Shown here piece after piece: positions 16,015 through 24,571 of a DNA stretch of 46,935 nt. Positions within the stretch are counted from its first letter, which is position 1, and each line of letters opens with the position of its first letter. A model generated the notes under the pieces. It saw only the letters and a program-made list of their open reading frames with translations. It searched no databases and was not told the DNA's origin. The stretch comes from Cryobacterium tagatosivorans (GTDB lineage Bacteria > Actinomycetota > Actinomycetes > Actinomycetales > Microbacteriaceae), in contig NZ_SOEZ01000043.1 of NCBI RefSeq assembly GCF_004402215.1, positions 40,652-87,586 of the forward strand, read 5' to 3'. The translations under genes were made by a program, and so were the position numbers.

Positions 16015-18390
16015 TCAGGCGTGGTGCCGACGCTCCAGCGCCGCGCCCTCGACATCGACGTTGGGCATGATCCGGTCGAGCCACCGCGGGATCCACCACG
16101 CCGACTTGCCCAGCAGGTGCATGAGCGCCGGCATGAGCAGCATGCGCACCAGGAACGCGTCGACGAGCACACCGAAGGCGAGACCGAAGCCGATCGAGCG
16201 AATCATTGTCGACTCGGAGAAGACGAAGCCGCCGAACACCGACACCATGATGAGTCCGGCCGCGGTGACCACGGATCGGCCGGCCCGGAAGCCGATCGCG
16301 ACCGCGAGGCGCGCCGGCGCGCCGTGCACGGACGCCTCGCGCATGCCGGAGGCCAGGAAGAGCTGGTAGTCCATCGCCAGCCCGAAGAGGATGCCGACGA
16401 GGATCACCGGCAGGAAGCTCAGGATCGGACCAGTGTGGATGCCGAGCGCGGCCGCGAACCAACCCCACTGGAAGATGGCGACGATCGCGCCGTAGGTGGC
16501 GAACAGCGACAGGATGAACCCGCCCGTCGCGATGACCGGCACCAGGATCGAGCGGAACACGAGGATCATGATCAGCAGCGACAGGCCGACGACGACCGCG
16601 AGGTAGGTCGGCAGCACGGCGGCGAGGTTCTCCGAGATGTCGATGTTGATGGCTGCCTGGCCGGCGACGCCGAGGGCGATGCCGTCATCGACGGGTGGCA
16701 GCGACCGGATGTCCCGCACGAGCTGCTCCGTCGACTCGCTGTTCGGGCCCCCGGTCGGCAGGACCTGGAACGCGGCCAGCGTGGTGTCGTCGGAGACGGC
16801 GATCGGGGCGACCGCCACCACGCCGTCCTGCGCGGCGAGCGTGCGCGCGACGTCGACCTGGGCCGTGAGCAACTCCGCCTCGTCGAGTCCCTCCGGCAGT
16901 GCTGCCGTGACGAGGAGCGGTCCGTTCGCGCCGGCCCCGAAGGCCTTTTCGGTGGTCATGTACGCCCGGTAGGACGCCGAGTGGACCGGCTCGGAGGAAC
17001 CGTCGGGCAGGCCGACCCGCATCGACAGCGCCGGGAGGGCGACGATGAGCAGCACCACGGCCGTCACCAGGACGGTGACGACGGCGCGCCACGTCGACAT
17101 CGGCTTCGCCTTGATGTCCTCGTGGTGCTCCTGGCCGATGCGCGCGCGGGCGCGGCGCCCGAGCACGCGCTCACCGAGCAGTCCGAGGGCCGCGGGTGTG
17201 AGCGTAATCGCGATGAGCACGGCGATCAGGACCGCGACGGCGCCGACGGTGCCCATCAGGCCGAGGAAGGGCACGCCCGTGACGTTCAGGGCGAACAGGG
17301 CGACGATCACCGTGGTCCCCGCGAAGACCACCGCGTTGCCGGCGGTGCCGGTCGCGATGCCGATGGATTCGCGCACCTCGGCTCCCTGGAGCAACTGCTT
17401 GCGGTGCCGGTTGATGACGAAGAGGGAGTAGTCGATACCGACCGCCAGGCCGAGCATCACGCCGAGCACGGGCGTGACGGAGGCCATCTGAACGACGCCG
17501 GAGAACGCGAGCGCGCCGAGGCTGGCGATCGCGACGCCGACCAGCGCCGTCACGAGCGGCAGTGCCGCGGCGAGCACCGAGCCGAGCATCACGAGCAGGA
17601 TGATCGCGGCGAAGGCGACTCCCACGATCTCGCCGACGCCGATGAGCTGCGGAACGGCCTGTGCCAGGTCGGAGGAGAAGGAAATCCGGGTGCCGTCGAC
17701 CGGCTCGGACTCGAAGTGGTCGATGACGGCGTTCTTCGACTCCTCCTGCAGCTCCATTCGCGGCTCGGTGAAGGCGACGTTGACGAGGGCGGTCGACCCG
17801 TCCTCCGACACGACGCGGATCTCGTCGGCGAAGTCCAGGAGCTCGGCGCCGAGGTCGAGCCGGCCGGCCTGCTGGTCGAGTTCCTGGCGTGAGGCGTCGA
17901 GCTTCGCCTGCAGGTCGGCCCGCTGCTGCTCTGGCAGCTGCTGCCCTGCGGCGTCCAGTTGCGCCTGCCCCGCGTCCAGCTGGGCGCGTGCGCTGTCGAG
18001 CTGTGTCCGTCCGCCGACCAGTTCCTGCGCGCGGTCGGCCCGCTGCTGCTCGGTCTCGAACGGGTCGATGACGTCGGCGACATCCGGCAGGCCGTCGCCG
18101 TCTGCGACCAGGGCGCTGATCCGCGCACGCTGCTCGTCGCTCAGCGGCGCGCCGTCGGTGGTCTCGAAGACGACGGTGCCGGAGGCGCCGGCGAAGTCGG
18201 GAAGCTGTGCCTCGAGCTCGTCGATCACCGCACCGGACGCGGTGCCGGGGATGTCGAAGCTGGTGGCGAGGCCGCTGAACCCTGCGGCGAAGCCGAGGCC
18301 CGCGATGGCGAGCAGGGCGACCCAGGTCGTGATGACCAGCCATGCGCGCCGTGCTGCGAACTTGCCCAACCGGTAGAGCAGCTCAGCCAT
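16015..18390 (-). CDS. MMPL/RND family transporter
   Basis: A 791-residue inner-membrane exporter with the two-fold repeated RND layout: a membrane helix, a large extracytoplasmic loop, five or six helices, then the same again. GIDYSLFVINRHR in the first half and AMDYQLFLASGMRE in the second are the signature GxDYxxF/AMDYxxF motifs carrying the proton-relay aspartates. The first loop (about residues 125-185) contains a Gln/Ala/Asp-rich heptad-like repeat (QLDSARAQLDAGQAQLDAAG), predicted coiled coil. Substrates of non-mycobacterial MMPLs are mostly unknown, often lipids. GAAGGGGA precedes the ATG. TAGACT at 18426-18421 is a likely -10. No TetR-type regulator is adjacent. Confidence 0.92.
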   Translation of the reverse strand: MAELLYRLGKFAARRAWLVITTWVALLAIAGLGFAAGFSGLATSFDIPGTASGAVIDELEAQLPDFAGASGTVVFETTDGAPLSDEQRARISALVADGDGLPDVADVIDPFETEQQRADRAQELVGGRTQLDSARAQLDAGQAQLDAAGQQLPEQQRADLQAKLDASRQELDQQAGRLDLGAELLDFADEIRVVSEDGSTALVNVAFTEPRMELQEESKNAVIDHFESEPVDGTRISFSSDLAQAVPQLIGVGEIVGVAFAAIILLVMLGSVLAAALPLVTALVGVAIASLGALAFSGVVQMASVTPVLGVMLGLAVGIDYSLFVINRHRKQLLQGAEVRESIGIATGTAGNAVVFAGTTVIVALFALNVTGVPFLGLMGTVGAVAVLIAVLIAITLTPAALGLLGERVLGRRARARIGQEHHEDIKAKPMSTWRAVVTVLVTAVVLLIVALPALSMRVGLPDGSSEPVHSASYRAYMTTEKAFGAGANGPLLVTAALPEGLDEAELLTAQVDVARTLAAQDGVVAVAPIAVSDDTTLAAFQVLPTGGPNSESTEQLVRDIRSLPPVDDGIALGVAGQAAINIDISENLAAVLPTYLAVVVGLSLLIMILVFRSILVPVIATGGFILSLFATYGAIVAIFQWGWFAAALGIHTGPILSFLPVILVGILFGLAMDYQLFLASGMREASVHGAPARLAVAIGFRAGRSVVTAAGLIMVSVFGGFVFSESTMIRSIGFGLAFGVLVDAFLVRMLLMPALMHLLGKSAWWIPRWLDRIMPNVDVEGAALERRHHA

Positions 18391-18420
18391 CTGATAATCC
18401 CCTTCGAACCGGAATTATTC

Positions 18421-18426
18421 AGTCTA
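18421..18426 (-). promoter_or_regulatory. -10 box of the MMPL gene
   Basis: TAGACT on the minus strand, about 30 bases before the ATG. It would give a leader of roughly 24 nt containing the ribosome-binding site. Confidence 0.4.
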
Positions 18427-18484
18427 TGCAAGTTTTTTCCGGGCCGTTCGCGCGCCGCGAGCCGGCCCTTGGACCGGGCAAGAC

Positions 18485-18519
18485 AAAACCCCCGGAATCG
18501 CAATGATTCCGGGGGTTTT
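18485..18519 (-). terminator. Rho-independent terminator of the initiator tRNA gene
   Basis: A perfect 15-bp inverted repeat (18485-18499 and 18505-18519, five-base loop) with a GC-rich core, CCCCCGG, flanked by AAAA on one side and TTTT on the other. It begins six bases beyond the tRNA 3' end. The symmetric A/T flanks make it potentially bidirectional. Confidence 0.92.
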
Positions 18520-18524
18520 CTTTG

Positions 18525-18598
18525 TTGCGGGGGCAGGATTTGAACCTACGACCTCTGGGTTATGAGCCCAGCGAGCTACCGAACTGCTCCACCCCGCG
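18525..18598 (-). tRNA. Initiator tRNA-Met (anticodon CAT)
   Basis: A 74-base tRNA on the minus strand with anticodon CAT in the loop CTCATAA. Two hallmarks identify the initiator: a C1-A72 mismatch at the end of the acceptor stem (CGCGGGG against CCCCGCA) and three consecutive G-C pairs (GGG/CCC) closing the anticodon loop. The T-arm is GTAGG-TTCAAAT-CCTGC. The discriminator base is A and the CCA end is not encoded. A promoter is plausible around TAAGTT, about 20 bases upstream. Confidence 0.96.
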
Positions 18599-18685
18599 CT
18601 ACAAGAACTAACTTACCACAGCCCCGAACCCGGGTCGAACCGACCGGGCCGTTTCGAGCGGATTCCCCCACCGACTTTGACCGTC

Positions 18686-18725
18686 CCGGTCGAGTTTGCC
18701 CGGTGTGCGGGGCAAACTCGACCGG
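18686..18725. repeat. Long palindrome, family C
   Basis: A perfect 16-bp inverted repeat, CCGGTCGAGTTTGCCC (18686-18701) and its complement (18710-18725), around an eight-base loop. It begins 36 nt past the stop of the leftward UPF0182 gene and has no T-tract. Its GAGTTTG core resembles the family A arms. Confidence 0.85.
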
Positions 18726-18760
18726 AACCATCAAGGTCAGCGAGGTTCAGGCGGTGCGGC

Positions 18761-21661
18761 CTACTGGCCGATCAGCGTGAGCATCTTGGCGATGGTCTCG
18801 TTGAGCCGCTTGTCGGCGGCACCGTACCTCGAGAAGTCACCGTCCACCAGGGCGGCCTGCTTGTCGACGAGCGCCTGCTTGGCCACCTGGAGCAGCGACT
18901 TCAGCTCGGCATCCGTCGCCGGATCGCCGGTCGGCGACTTCGGCGGAGTCGTCGTGCCGTCCCCCGGCGGTGTTGTCGTCGGCGGAACATCCGTGTCCCC
19001 GGCGGTGGCACCCGAGTCGCCACCGAAGAGCACGTCGAGGGACTCGTCCAGCGTGTCCTCGAACGCGATCTCGTCGCCGAACGCCACGAGTACCTTCTGC
19101 AGCAGCGGGTAGCTCGTCTCACCGGTCGACTGCACGTACACGGGCTGCACGTAGAGCAGGCCGCCACCGACGGGCAGGGTGAGCAGGTTGCCGTTGAGCA
19201 CCTTGGACTGGCCCTGCTTGAGCAGGTTCAGCTGGGCGGAGATCGACGGGTCACCGTTGAACTTGTTCTGCACCTGGCCCGGGCCGGGAACGGTGTCCTC
19301 CTTGGGCAGGGTGAGCAGCCGGAGCGTCCCGTAGCCCGCGGCGCGTTTGCCGTCCACGGCGCCGGCATCCGCATCGACGGCGAGGTAGCCGGTCAGCACG
19401 CTGCGGCTCGTGGCGCCCGTCGCGTCGGGGATGTAGGTCGAGTACAGCGAGAACGACGGCTTCTTCTGGCCGGGCATCTGCATCGTCAGGTAGTACGGCG
19501 GCTGCAGCGTGGGGTTGCTGGCCGAGGACTGCGGGTCGTCCGGGGTGATCCAGGCGTCGTCCCTGGAGTAGAACGATCCGGCCTCGGTCACGTGGTACTG
19601 GCCGAGGATCTCCCGCTGCACCTTGAACAGGTCGGCCGGGTAGCGCACGTGGCTCATCAGTTCGCCGCTCATCTCGCTCATCGGCTTGACCGTCGACGGG
19701 AAGATCTTCTGCCAGGTCTGCAGGATGGGCTCCTTGGCATCCCAGGCGTACAGGGTGACCGAACCGTCGTACGCGTCGACGACGGCCTTGACCGAGTTGC
19801 GCATGTAGTTGATCTGGTCGAGCGCGAACGGCTGCGCGGGCGTCTCCGTGTCGGTGATCGCATCACTCAGGCCGACATGGGTGGAGTACGGGTAGTCGGC
19901 GGAGGTCGTGTACGCGTCGACGATCCACTTGACCCGGCCGTCGACGACCGACGGGTAGGCGTCGGAGTCGACCGTCAGGTACGGCGCGACCTTCTGCACG
20001 CGATCGACGGGATCGCGGTCGTAGAGGATCTGGGACTTCTCGTTGACCGAGTCGGCGAGGAAGATTTGCTCCGACTGGAACTTGAGGGCGAAGATCAGCT
20101 TGTTGAAGGCGTTGTCGAGCTTGGGCCCGGCGTCGCCGTCGAACGTCGTGTAGGTCTGCTGGGCGCCGTCCGTTCCGGACGGGTAGTCGAGCTCAACCGG
20201 CTTGGAGCCCTCCGGGGCGCCGACGATGGAATACGCCGGGGAACTCTCACCGAAGTACACGCGCGGTTCGAACTTCCCGAGTGCACCGGCAGTGGGAATG
20301 CCCGATTCCATGAACACCGGCTGCCCGTCGGCCGAGCGCTGGTTGCCGAAGGCGGCGACCATGCCGTAGCCGTGCGTGTAGACCGTCTTCGAGTTCACCC
20401 AGGTGTCACCGGCGCCGAGGCCGGCCAGGTTGAGGTCACGCACGGCGACAACGGCGTCCTGGGACTTCCCGTCGATCGTGTACCGGTCGACGTCGAGGTT
20501 GTCCGGGAACTTGTAGTACTGCTTGAACTGCTCGAGCTGGGCGAACGAGTCCGTGACGAGGGCGGGGTCGAGGATGCGGATGTTGGCCGTGGTCTCCGCG
20601 TCGGCGCGCAGGGCGCCGGGCTCGGCGGTCGTCGTCGCGTTGTAGGGGATCTCCTTCACATCGGACACGCCATAGGCGTCCCGGGTGAGGTCGATGTTGC
20701 GTTTGATGTAGGGCTCCTCCAGCGTCTTGGCGCTGGGGACCACTTGGAACCGCTGGATGACCCACGGGTACAGCGAACCGATCAGCAGGCTGCTCACGAT
20801 CAGCAGCGCCGTGCCGACGAGGGGCAGGCGCCACCGCCCGATGATCGCGGTGACCAGGAAGAGGACGGCCACGACCGCGGCGATGCCGGCGAGGATCGCC
20901 CGGCCGGGGATGGTGGCATTGACGTCGGTGTAGCCGGCGCCGGTGATCAGCTCACCGGCGTCGGTCAGCGTGGAGTACTGGTCGAGCCAGATGCTCGCGG
21001 CCTGGATGAGCAGGTAGATGCTGGCGGTGACGGCGATCTGGATGCGGGCCGACTTGGAGACGAGGGCCGCGCGGCCGCTGATCCGGATGGAGCCGTAGAG
21101 GTAGCTGGTTGCGATGGCCACGAGTCCGCAGATGAGCACGACGGCCGACGCGAAGCCGAGCACGGCCTGGTAGAACGGCAGGTCGAACAGGTAGAACGAG
21201 ATGTCGAGGTTGAACTGCGGGTCCTTGCGGCCTACCTCGGTGCGGTTCAGCCACATCAGGATCGGCTGCCAGCGCGTGGACGCGGCCACACCGGCGAACA
21301 GGCCGAGCAGCGCCGGGATGCCGAACATCGCGAGGCGACGGAGCGGCTCGATGACCTGCTGGTAGCGGTCGAGCTGCGAGTTGAGCTTGGCGTAGACCGG
21401 GCGCATCCGGTAGGCAAGCTGGATGCTCACCCACACCGGGACGGCCATGGCGATGAACCCGATCAGGAACAGGGCCGTTCCGGCCAGCCACTGGGTGGTG
21501 AGCACACTGAGGAAGCCGAGCTGGTCGAACCACAGCACGTCGGCGTAGAGGCCGGCGAAGATGAAGAACAGCACCACCAGCCCCGCGATGATCGCTGCGG
21601 TGATAGCGAGCGGTGCTCTACCGCGTCTGGGAGCGCTTGCGGCGGCGGGCGATGACGTCAC
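18761..21661 (-). CDS. UPF0182 family membrane protein (COG1615)
   Basis: A 966-residue protein. The first ~330 residues hold about seven membrane helices, starting APLAITAAIIAGLVVLFFIF. The large remainder is an extracytoplasmic domain with WVNSKTVYTHGYGMVAA and similar segments of this actinobacterial family. A Thr/Pro-rich stretch near residues 885-910 precedes a short C-terminal helical region. Function is unknown. The GTG start has AAGAGG about seven bases upstream; TAGGAT at 21706-21701 is a probable -10. It lies downstream of the Lon-like protease gene in the same direction, a pairing I recall as conserved in mycobacteria (Rv3193c-Rv3194c). Confidence 0.93.
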   Translation of the reverse strand: MTSSPAAASAPRRGRAPLAITAAIIAGLVVLFFIFAGLYADVLWFDQLGFLSVLTTQWLAGTALFLIGFIAMAVPVWVSIQLAYRMRPVYAKLNSQLDRYQQVIEPLRRLAMFGIPALLGLFAGVAASTRWQPILMWLNRTEVGRKDPQFNLDISFYLFDLPFYQAVLGFASAVVLICGLVAIATSYLYGSIRISGRAALVSKSARIQIAVTASIYLLIQAASIWLDQYSTLTDAGELITGAGYTDVNATIPGRAILAGIAAVVAVLFLVTAIIGRWRLPLVGTALLIVSSLLIGSLYPWVIQRFQVVPSAKTLEEPYIKRNIDLTRDAYGVSDVKEIPYNATTTAEPGALRADAETTANIRILDPALVTDSFAQLEQFKQYYKFPDNLDVDRYTIDGKSQDAVVAVRDLNLAGLGAGDTWVNSKTVYTHGYGMVAAFGNQRSADGQPVFMESGIPTAGALGKFEPRVYFGESSPAYSIVGAPEGSKPVELDYPSGTDGAQQTYTTFDGDAGPKLDNAFNKLIFALKFQSEQIFLADSVNEKSQILYDRDPVDRVQKVAPYLTVDSDAYPSVVDGRVKWIVDAYTTSADYPYSTHVGLSDAITDTETPAQPFALDQINYMRNSVKAVVDAYDGSVTLYAWDAKEPILQTWQKIFPSTVKPMSEMSGELMSHVRYPADLFKVQREILGQYHVTEAGSFYSRDDAWITPDDPQSSASNPTLQPPYYLTMQMPGQKKPSFSLYSTYIPDATGATSRSVLTGYLAVDADAGAVDGKRAAGYGTLRLLTLPKEDTVPGPGQVQNKFNGDPSISAQLNLLKQGQSKVLNGNLLTLPVGGGLLYVQPVYVQSTGETSYPLLQKVLVAFGDEIAFEDTLDESLDVLFGGDSGATAGDTDVPPTTTPPGDGTTTPPKSPTGDPATDAELKSLLQVAKQALVDKQAALVDGDFSRYGAADKRLNETIAKMLTLIGQ

Positions 21662-21700
21662 GAATTGGCCTCTTGCTCTTCTTGATAAGGGTCAGCCCCC

Positions 21701-21706
21701 ATCCTA
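21701..21706 (-). promoter_or_regulatory. -10 box of the UPF0182 gene
   Basis: TAGGAT on the minus strand, about 39 bases before the GTG start. Confidence 0.45.
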
Positions 21707-21740
21707 GACAGGCCTCACCGAGAGAATTCTCCATGTTCGC

Positions 21741-21784
21741 TGAGGGCTGGGTGAGGGCTGGGTGAGGGCTGGGCGCGGGCTGCG
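21741..21784. repeat. 11-bp tandem repeat
   Basis: Three perfect TGAGGGCTGGG units (21741-21773) followed by a degenerate fourth, in the spacer between the Lon-like protease gene and the UPF0182 gene. Confidence 0.85.
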
Positions 21785-21803
21785 GGCGGAAGGCTCGCGC
21801 GGA

Positions 21804-22907
21804 TCACCCGGCCGGGCAGGTGGGCAGGTCGCCGGTATCCGCGTCGGTGCGGATGGCGTCCAGCGCGGCCAGGGAATCGTCCAGGGTCTCCACCGCGAAC
21901 ACCGTGAGCCCGTCCGGGATGTGCCCGGTGACCTCGTCGCAGTTGTCTGCGGGGGCGAGGAACCACTCCGCCCCGGCGTTCTTAGCGCCGTACAGCTTTT
22001 GCCGGATGCCGCCGATCGGGCCGACCTCGCCGGACTGGTCGATCGTGCCGGTGCCCGCGACATCCGCCCCGCCCTGGATCGCGCCGGGCGTGAGCTTGTC
22101 GATGATCCCCAGGGAGAACATCATCCCGGCGCTCGGCCCGCCGACCCGGTCGAGCTGGATCTGCACCTCGAACGGGAAGTCGTAATCCATCCGCACGTTG
22201 ATGCCGATGACGACGGCGCCGTCGACGTCGATCGGCGTGACCTTCACCGTCTGCGCCGCGCCGTCGCGGATGATCCCGAGGGTCGCCTCCGTGCCGGCGC
22301 CGCTGGTCTTCAGCGCCTTCCGCAGCTCCGTGACGTTGGCGACGTCGGCGCCGTCGACCGACACGACCTGGTCATCCGCCTTCATCACGCCGGCGGCCGG
22401 GGAGTTTTTGGGCAAGGACACCACGGAGATGGTGCTCGGGTAGTCGTAGCCGAGGTGGGTGAGCGCGGCGGCGACGGCATCCCGCTGGGAGTTGACCATC
22501 GCGGCCTGGTTGGCGGCGTCGCGCTGTTCGGTGGTCACGTCGGCCGGGAACGCCTCGTCCATCGGGATGACGGCCGCACTCGGGTCGAGCCACGCGGCCG
22601 TCACTTCGAGCCAGCTCGGGCGGTTCTCCGGGTCGCCGACCAGGGAGACGGTGAGCAGGTCGAGGCTGCCGTCGGTGGGGTAGACCTTCTGCTCCGGGAT
22701 GGTGATCAGCGGAAGCTCTTTGCCGTCGTGGTCGGCCGTGCCCAGGGTGTTGTAGACCGGCCCGGGCTTCTCGATGGCGTACGGAGCGGGGACGACACCG
22801 AGGAGGACGCCGGACGCGAAGGCGATGCCGAGCACGGTCCAGCCCACTTTTCCGGCACGCCGGGTGCGGACGACGGGGGGAATCGGGCTAGCGCCGAAGA
22901 GAGCCAA
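21804..22907 (-). CDS. YlbL-type PDZ/Lon-like serine protease
   Basis: A 367-residue membrane-anchored protease. One membrane helix near residues 20-42 is followed by an extracytoplasmic PDZ domain (about 155-225) and a Lon-type proteolytic domain. The catalytic dyad is visible as Ser259 in GGPSAGMMFSLGI and Lys304 in GGIRQKLYGAKNAGA. The family is often annotated as an S16 peptidase of unknown substrate. The start is a TTG with a good GGAAGG six bases upstream; no in-frame ATG or GTG fits better. It is divergent from the DUF2342 gene; TAGGCT at 22970-22965 is its -10 candidate. Confidence 0.92.
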   Translation of the reverse strand: MALFGASPIPPVVRTRRAGKVGWTVLGIAFASGVLLGVVPAPYAIEKPGPVYNTLGTADHDGKELPLITIPEQKVYPTDGSLDLLTVSLVGDPENRPSWLEVTAAWLDPSAAVIPMDEAFPADVTTEQRDAANQAAMVNSQRDAVAAALTHLGYDYPSTISVVSLPKNSPAAGVMKADDQVVSVDGADVANVTELRKALKTSGAGTEATLGIIRDGAAQTVKVTPIDVDGAVVIGINVRMDYDFPFEVQIQLDRVGGPSAGMMFSLGIIDKLTPGAIQGGADVAGTGTIDQSGEVGPIGGIRQKLYGAKNAGAEWFLAPADNCDEVTGHIPDGLTVFAVETLDDSLAALDAIRTDADTGDLPTCPAG

Positions 22908-22964
22908 CGGGCACCTTCCGTGAGTTCGGGGGGATGTTCGCGACAGGCGGACACCGGACCCACC

Positions 22965-23011
22965 AGCCTAGGTCATTTCCCAGTTGCGGCCGGGGGTTCT
23001 CCGGCTAGCGT
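22965..23011. promoter_or_regulatory. Divergent promoters between the YlbL and DUF2342 genes
   Basis: TAGGCT on the minus strand (22970-22965) points to the protease gene, with a leader of about 50 nt. TAGCGT on the plus strand (23006-23011) points to the metalloprotease gene, with a leader of about 22 nt that contains GAGAGG. Confidence 0.45.
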
Positions 23012-23039
23012 AGAGGCAAGCAACTGAGAGGGGCCTGAA

Positions 23040-24395
23040 GTGGCCGACAACTCACGACCCGACGAGGGTCAGAATCCCGAAGACGAATTCAAGGACATGC
23101 TGCGCGACATCCTGTCGGGCGCGTCCTCCATCGATCCCAGCCAGCTCGCCGGTGCGGCCGGGCTGCCGAGCGACCCGGCCAGCGTCGCCGCGCTGATGAG
23201 CCAGCTGCAGGGCGCCCTCCGCGGCGGCGGCGGAATCAGCTGGGATGTCGCACTCAAACAGGGGCAGGATCGTGCCGCGGCGAGTCAGGTCAATACGACT
23301 CCCGAGCAGCGCACCCAGCTCGACCAGGCCTTCCACATCGCCGCCCTGTGGCTCGACGACGTCATCTCGGTGGCCGAGCTGACGACGGGGCCCAAGCTGA
23401 TGACCCGCAAAGAGTGGGTCACCGCGACGATGCCGATCTGGAGCCAGCTCGCCGAGCCGGTCGCGACCAGCATCTCCGACTCGCTCACCCGCGTGCTCAC
23501 CGAGCAGGCCCCGGAGGAACTCCAGGGGATGATCGCCAACGCCAGCCAGGTCATGCGCAGCATCGGCGGCACCCTCTTCGCGATGCAGCTCGGCCAGGTC
23601 GTCGGCCAGCTGGCCAGTGAGGTGGTGTCCGGCGGTGACGTCGGCATCCCGCTGCTCAGCGACTCGCAGGCGGCGCTGCTCCCGCAGAACGTCGCCGAAT
23701 TCGGCGAGGGCCTCGACGTGCCCGCCGACCAGGTGCAGATCTACCTGGCCGTGCGCGAACTCGCCCATGCCCGCCTGTTCCGGCACGCCCGGTGGCTGCG
23801 CCTCCACCTGATCAGTTCGATCACCGACTTCGCCCACGGCATCCGGATCGACTCCGAGCGCCTGCAGGACCTGGCCGAGGGTTTCGACCCGACGAACCCG
23901 GAGGAGCTGCGCGAGGCGATGGTCAACGGGTCCCTGATCCCGCCGAAGACCGAGGGGCAGCTCGCGGCGCTCGCCCGCCTCGAGACGATGCTCGCCCTCG
24001 TCGAGGGCTGGGTCGACGTGGTCACCCTCGAGGCAACCAGCCGCCTGCCCAAGGCGGATGCCATCGCCGAGATGGTCAAGCGCCGCCGGGCCTCCGGCGG
24101 GCCGGCGGAGTCCGCCTTCGCGACCCTCGTCGGGCTCGAGCTCCGGCCGCGCCGGCTGCGCGAGGCGGCCTCGATGTGGCAGGCCGTCACGGATGCCGTC
24201 GGCAACGAGGCGCGCGACTCGCTCTGGGCGCACCCGGACATCGTCCCGTCCTCGTCCGACCTCGACGACCCGAAGACCCTGATCGCCCGCCTGACCAGCA
24301 CGGCGTCCGGCGCGGCGCCCGTGCTCGACGAAGTCGACCAGGCCCTGGCGGACCTCCTCCGCGACGACGGCACCGAGCGCCCCCACGAGGAGTAG
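23040..24395 (+). CDS. DUF2342 (COG5282) putative zinc-dependent metalloprotease
   Basis: A 451-residue soluble protein of the family labelled zinc-dependent metalloprotease or F420-biosynthesis-associated. The putative metal segment is VRELAHARLFRHARWL around residue 240, with the Glu and both His residues conserved in arrangement. Gly-rich and helical N-terminal segments (to about 75) precede the main domain. No signal peptide is present. Starts at GTG with GAGAGG about ten bases upstream. Substrate unknown. It sits next to the YlbL protease and the TOMM-like gene, an arrangement I recall from mycobacteria (Rv3194c-Rv3195-Rv3196). Confidence 0.88.
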   Translation: MADNSRPDEGQNPEDEFKDMLRDILSGASSIDPSQLAGAAGLPSDPASVAALMSQLQGALRGGGGISWDVALKQGQDRAAASQVNTTPEQRTQLDQAFHIAALWLDDVISVAELTTGPKLMTRKEWVTATMPIWSQLAEPVATSISDSLTRVLTEQAPEELQGMIANASQVMRSIGGTLFAMQLGQVVGQLASEVVSGGDVGIPLLSDSQAALLPQNVAEFGEGLDVPADQVQIYLAVRELAHARLFRHARWLRLHLISSITDFAHGIRIDSERLQDLAEGFDPTNPEELREAMVNGSLIPPKTEGQLAALARLETMLALVEGWVDVVTLEATSRLPKADAIAEMVKRRRASGGPAESAFATLVGLELRPRRLREAASMWQAVTDAVGNEARDSLWAHPDIVPSSSDLDDPKTLIARLTSTASGAAPVLDEVDQALADLLRDDGTERPHEE

Positions 24396-24444
24396 CCCGC
24401 CCTCTCCCTCTCCCCTCCCCCTGCATCCCTGCCCTCGTCCCCTC

Positions 24445-24507
24445 CGCCGAACTGTGAGTTCGGCACCTTCGCGGGGCCCGGGAAGGTGCCGAACTCACGG
24501 TTCGGCG
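24445..24507. repeat. Long palindrome, family A, copy 1
   Basis: Two 26-bp arms (24445-24470, 24482-24507) around an 11-nt loop, with one wobble pair. The left arm starts CGCCGAACTG, contains TGAGTT and ends ACCTTC; the right arm begins GAAGGT. It begins 50 nt after the DUF2342 stop. The preceding 24396-24444 is pyrimidine-rich. Confidence 0.92.
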
Positions 24508-24571
24508 AGTGGGCGGGCGGGGGTGTGGATGGATTCGGCGCGGGCCGGCGCCGATGAAGCATCATCTGCGG

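Noticed and set aside
15875..16468. An upstream extension of the alkylsulfatase into the MMPL gene
   Set aside because: It would be an antisense-like reading of MMPL sequence. GGGAGA-ATG at 15874 and the family start support the shorter protein.
18677..21655. A 992-codon plus-strand frame opposite the UPF0182 gene
   Set aside because: Antisense shadow. The minus-strand protein has family-like segments, membrane helices and a ribosome-binding site.
24445..24507. Classical Rho-independent terminator
   Set aside because: The stem is long and stable but has no T-tract, and the loop length and sequence are shared with distant copies, unlike the true terminator at 18485-18519.
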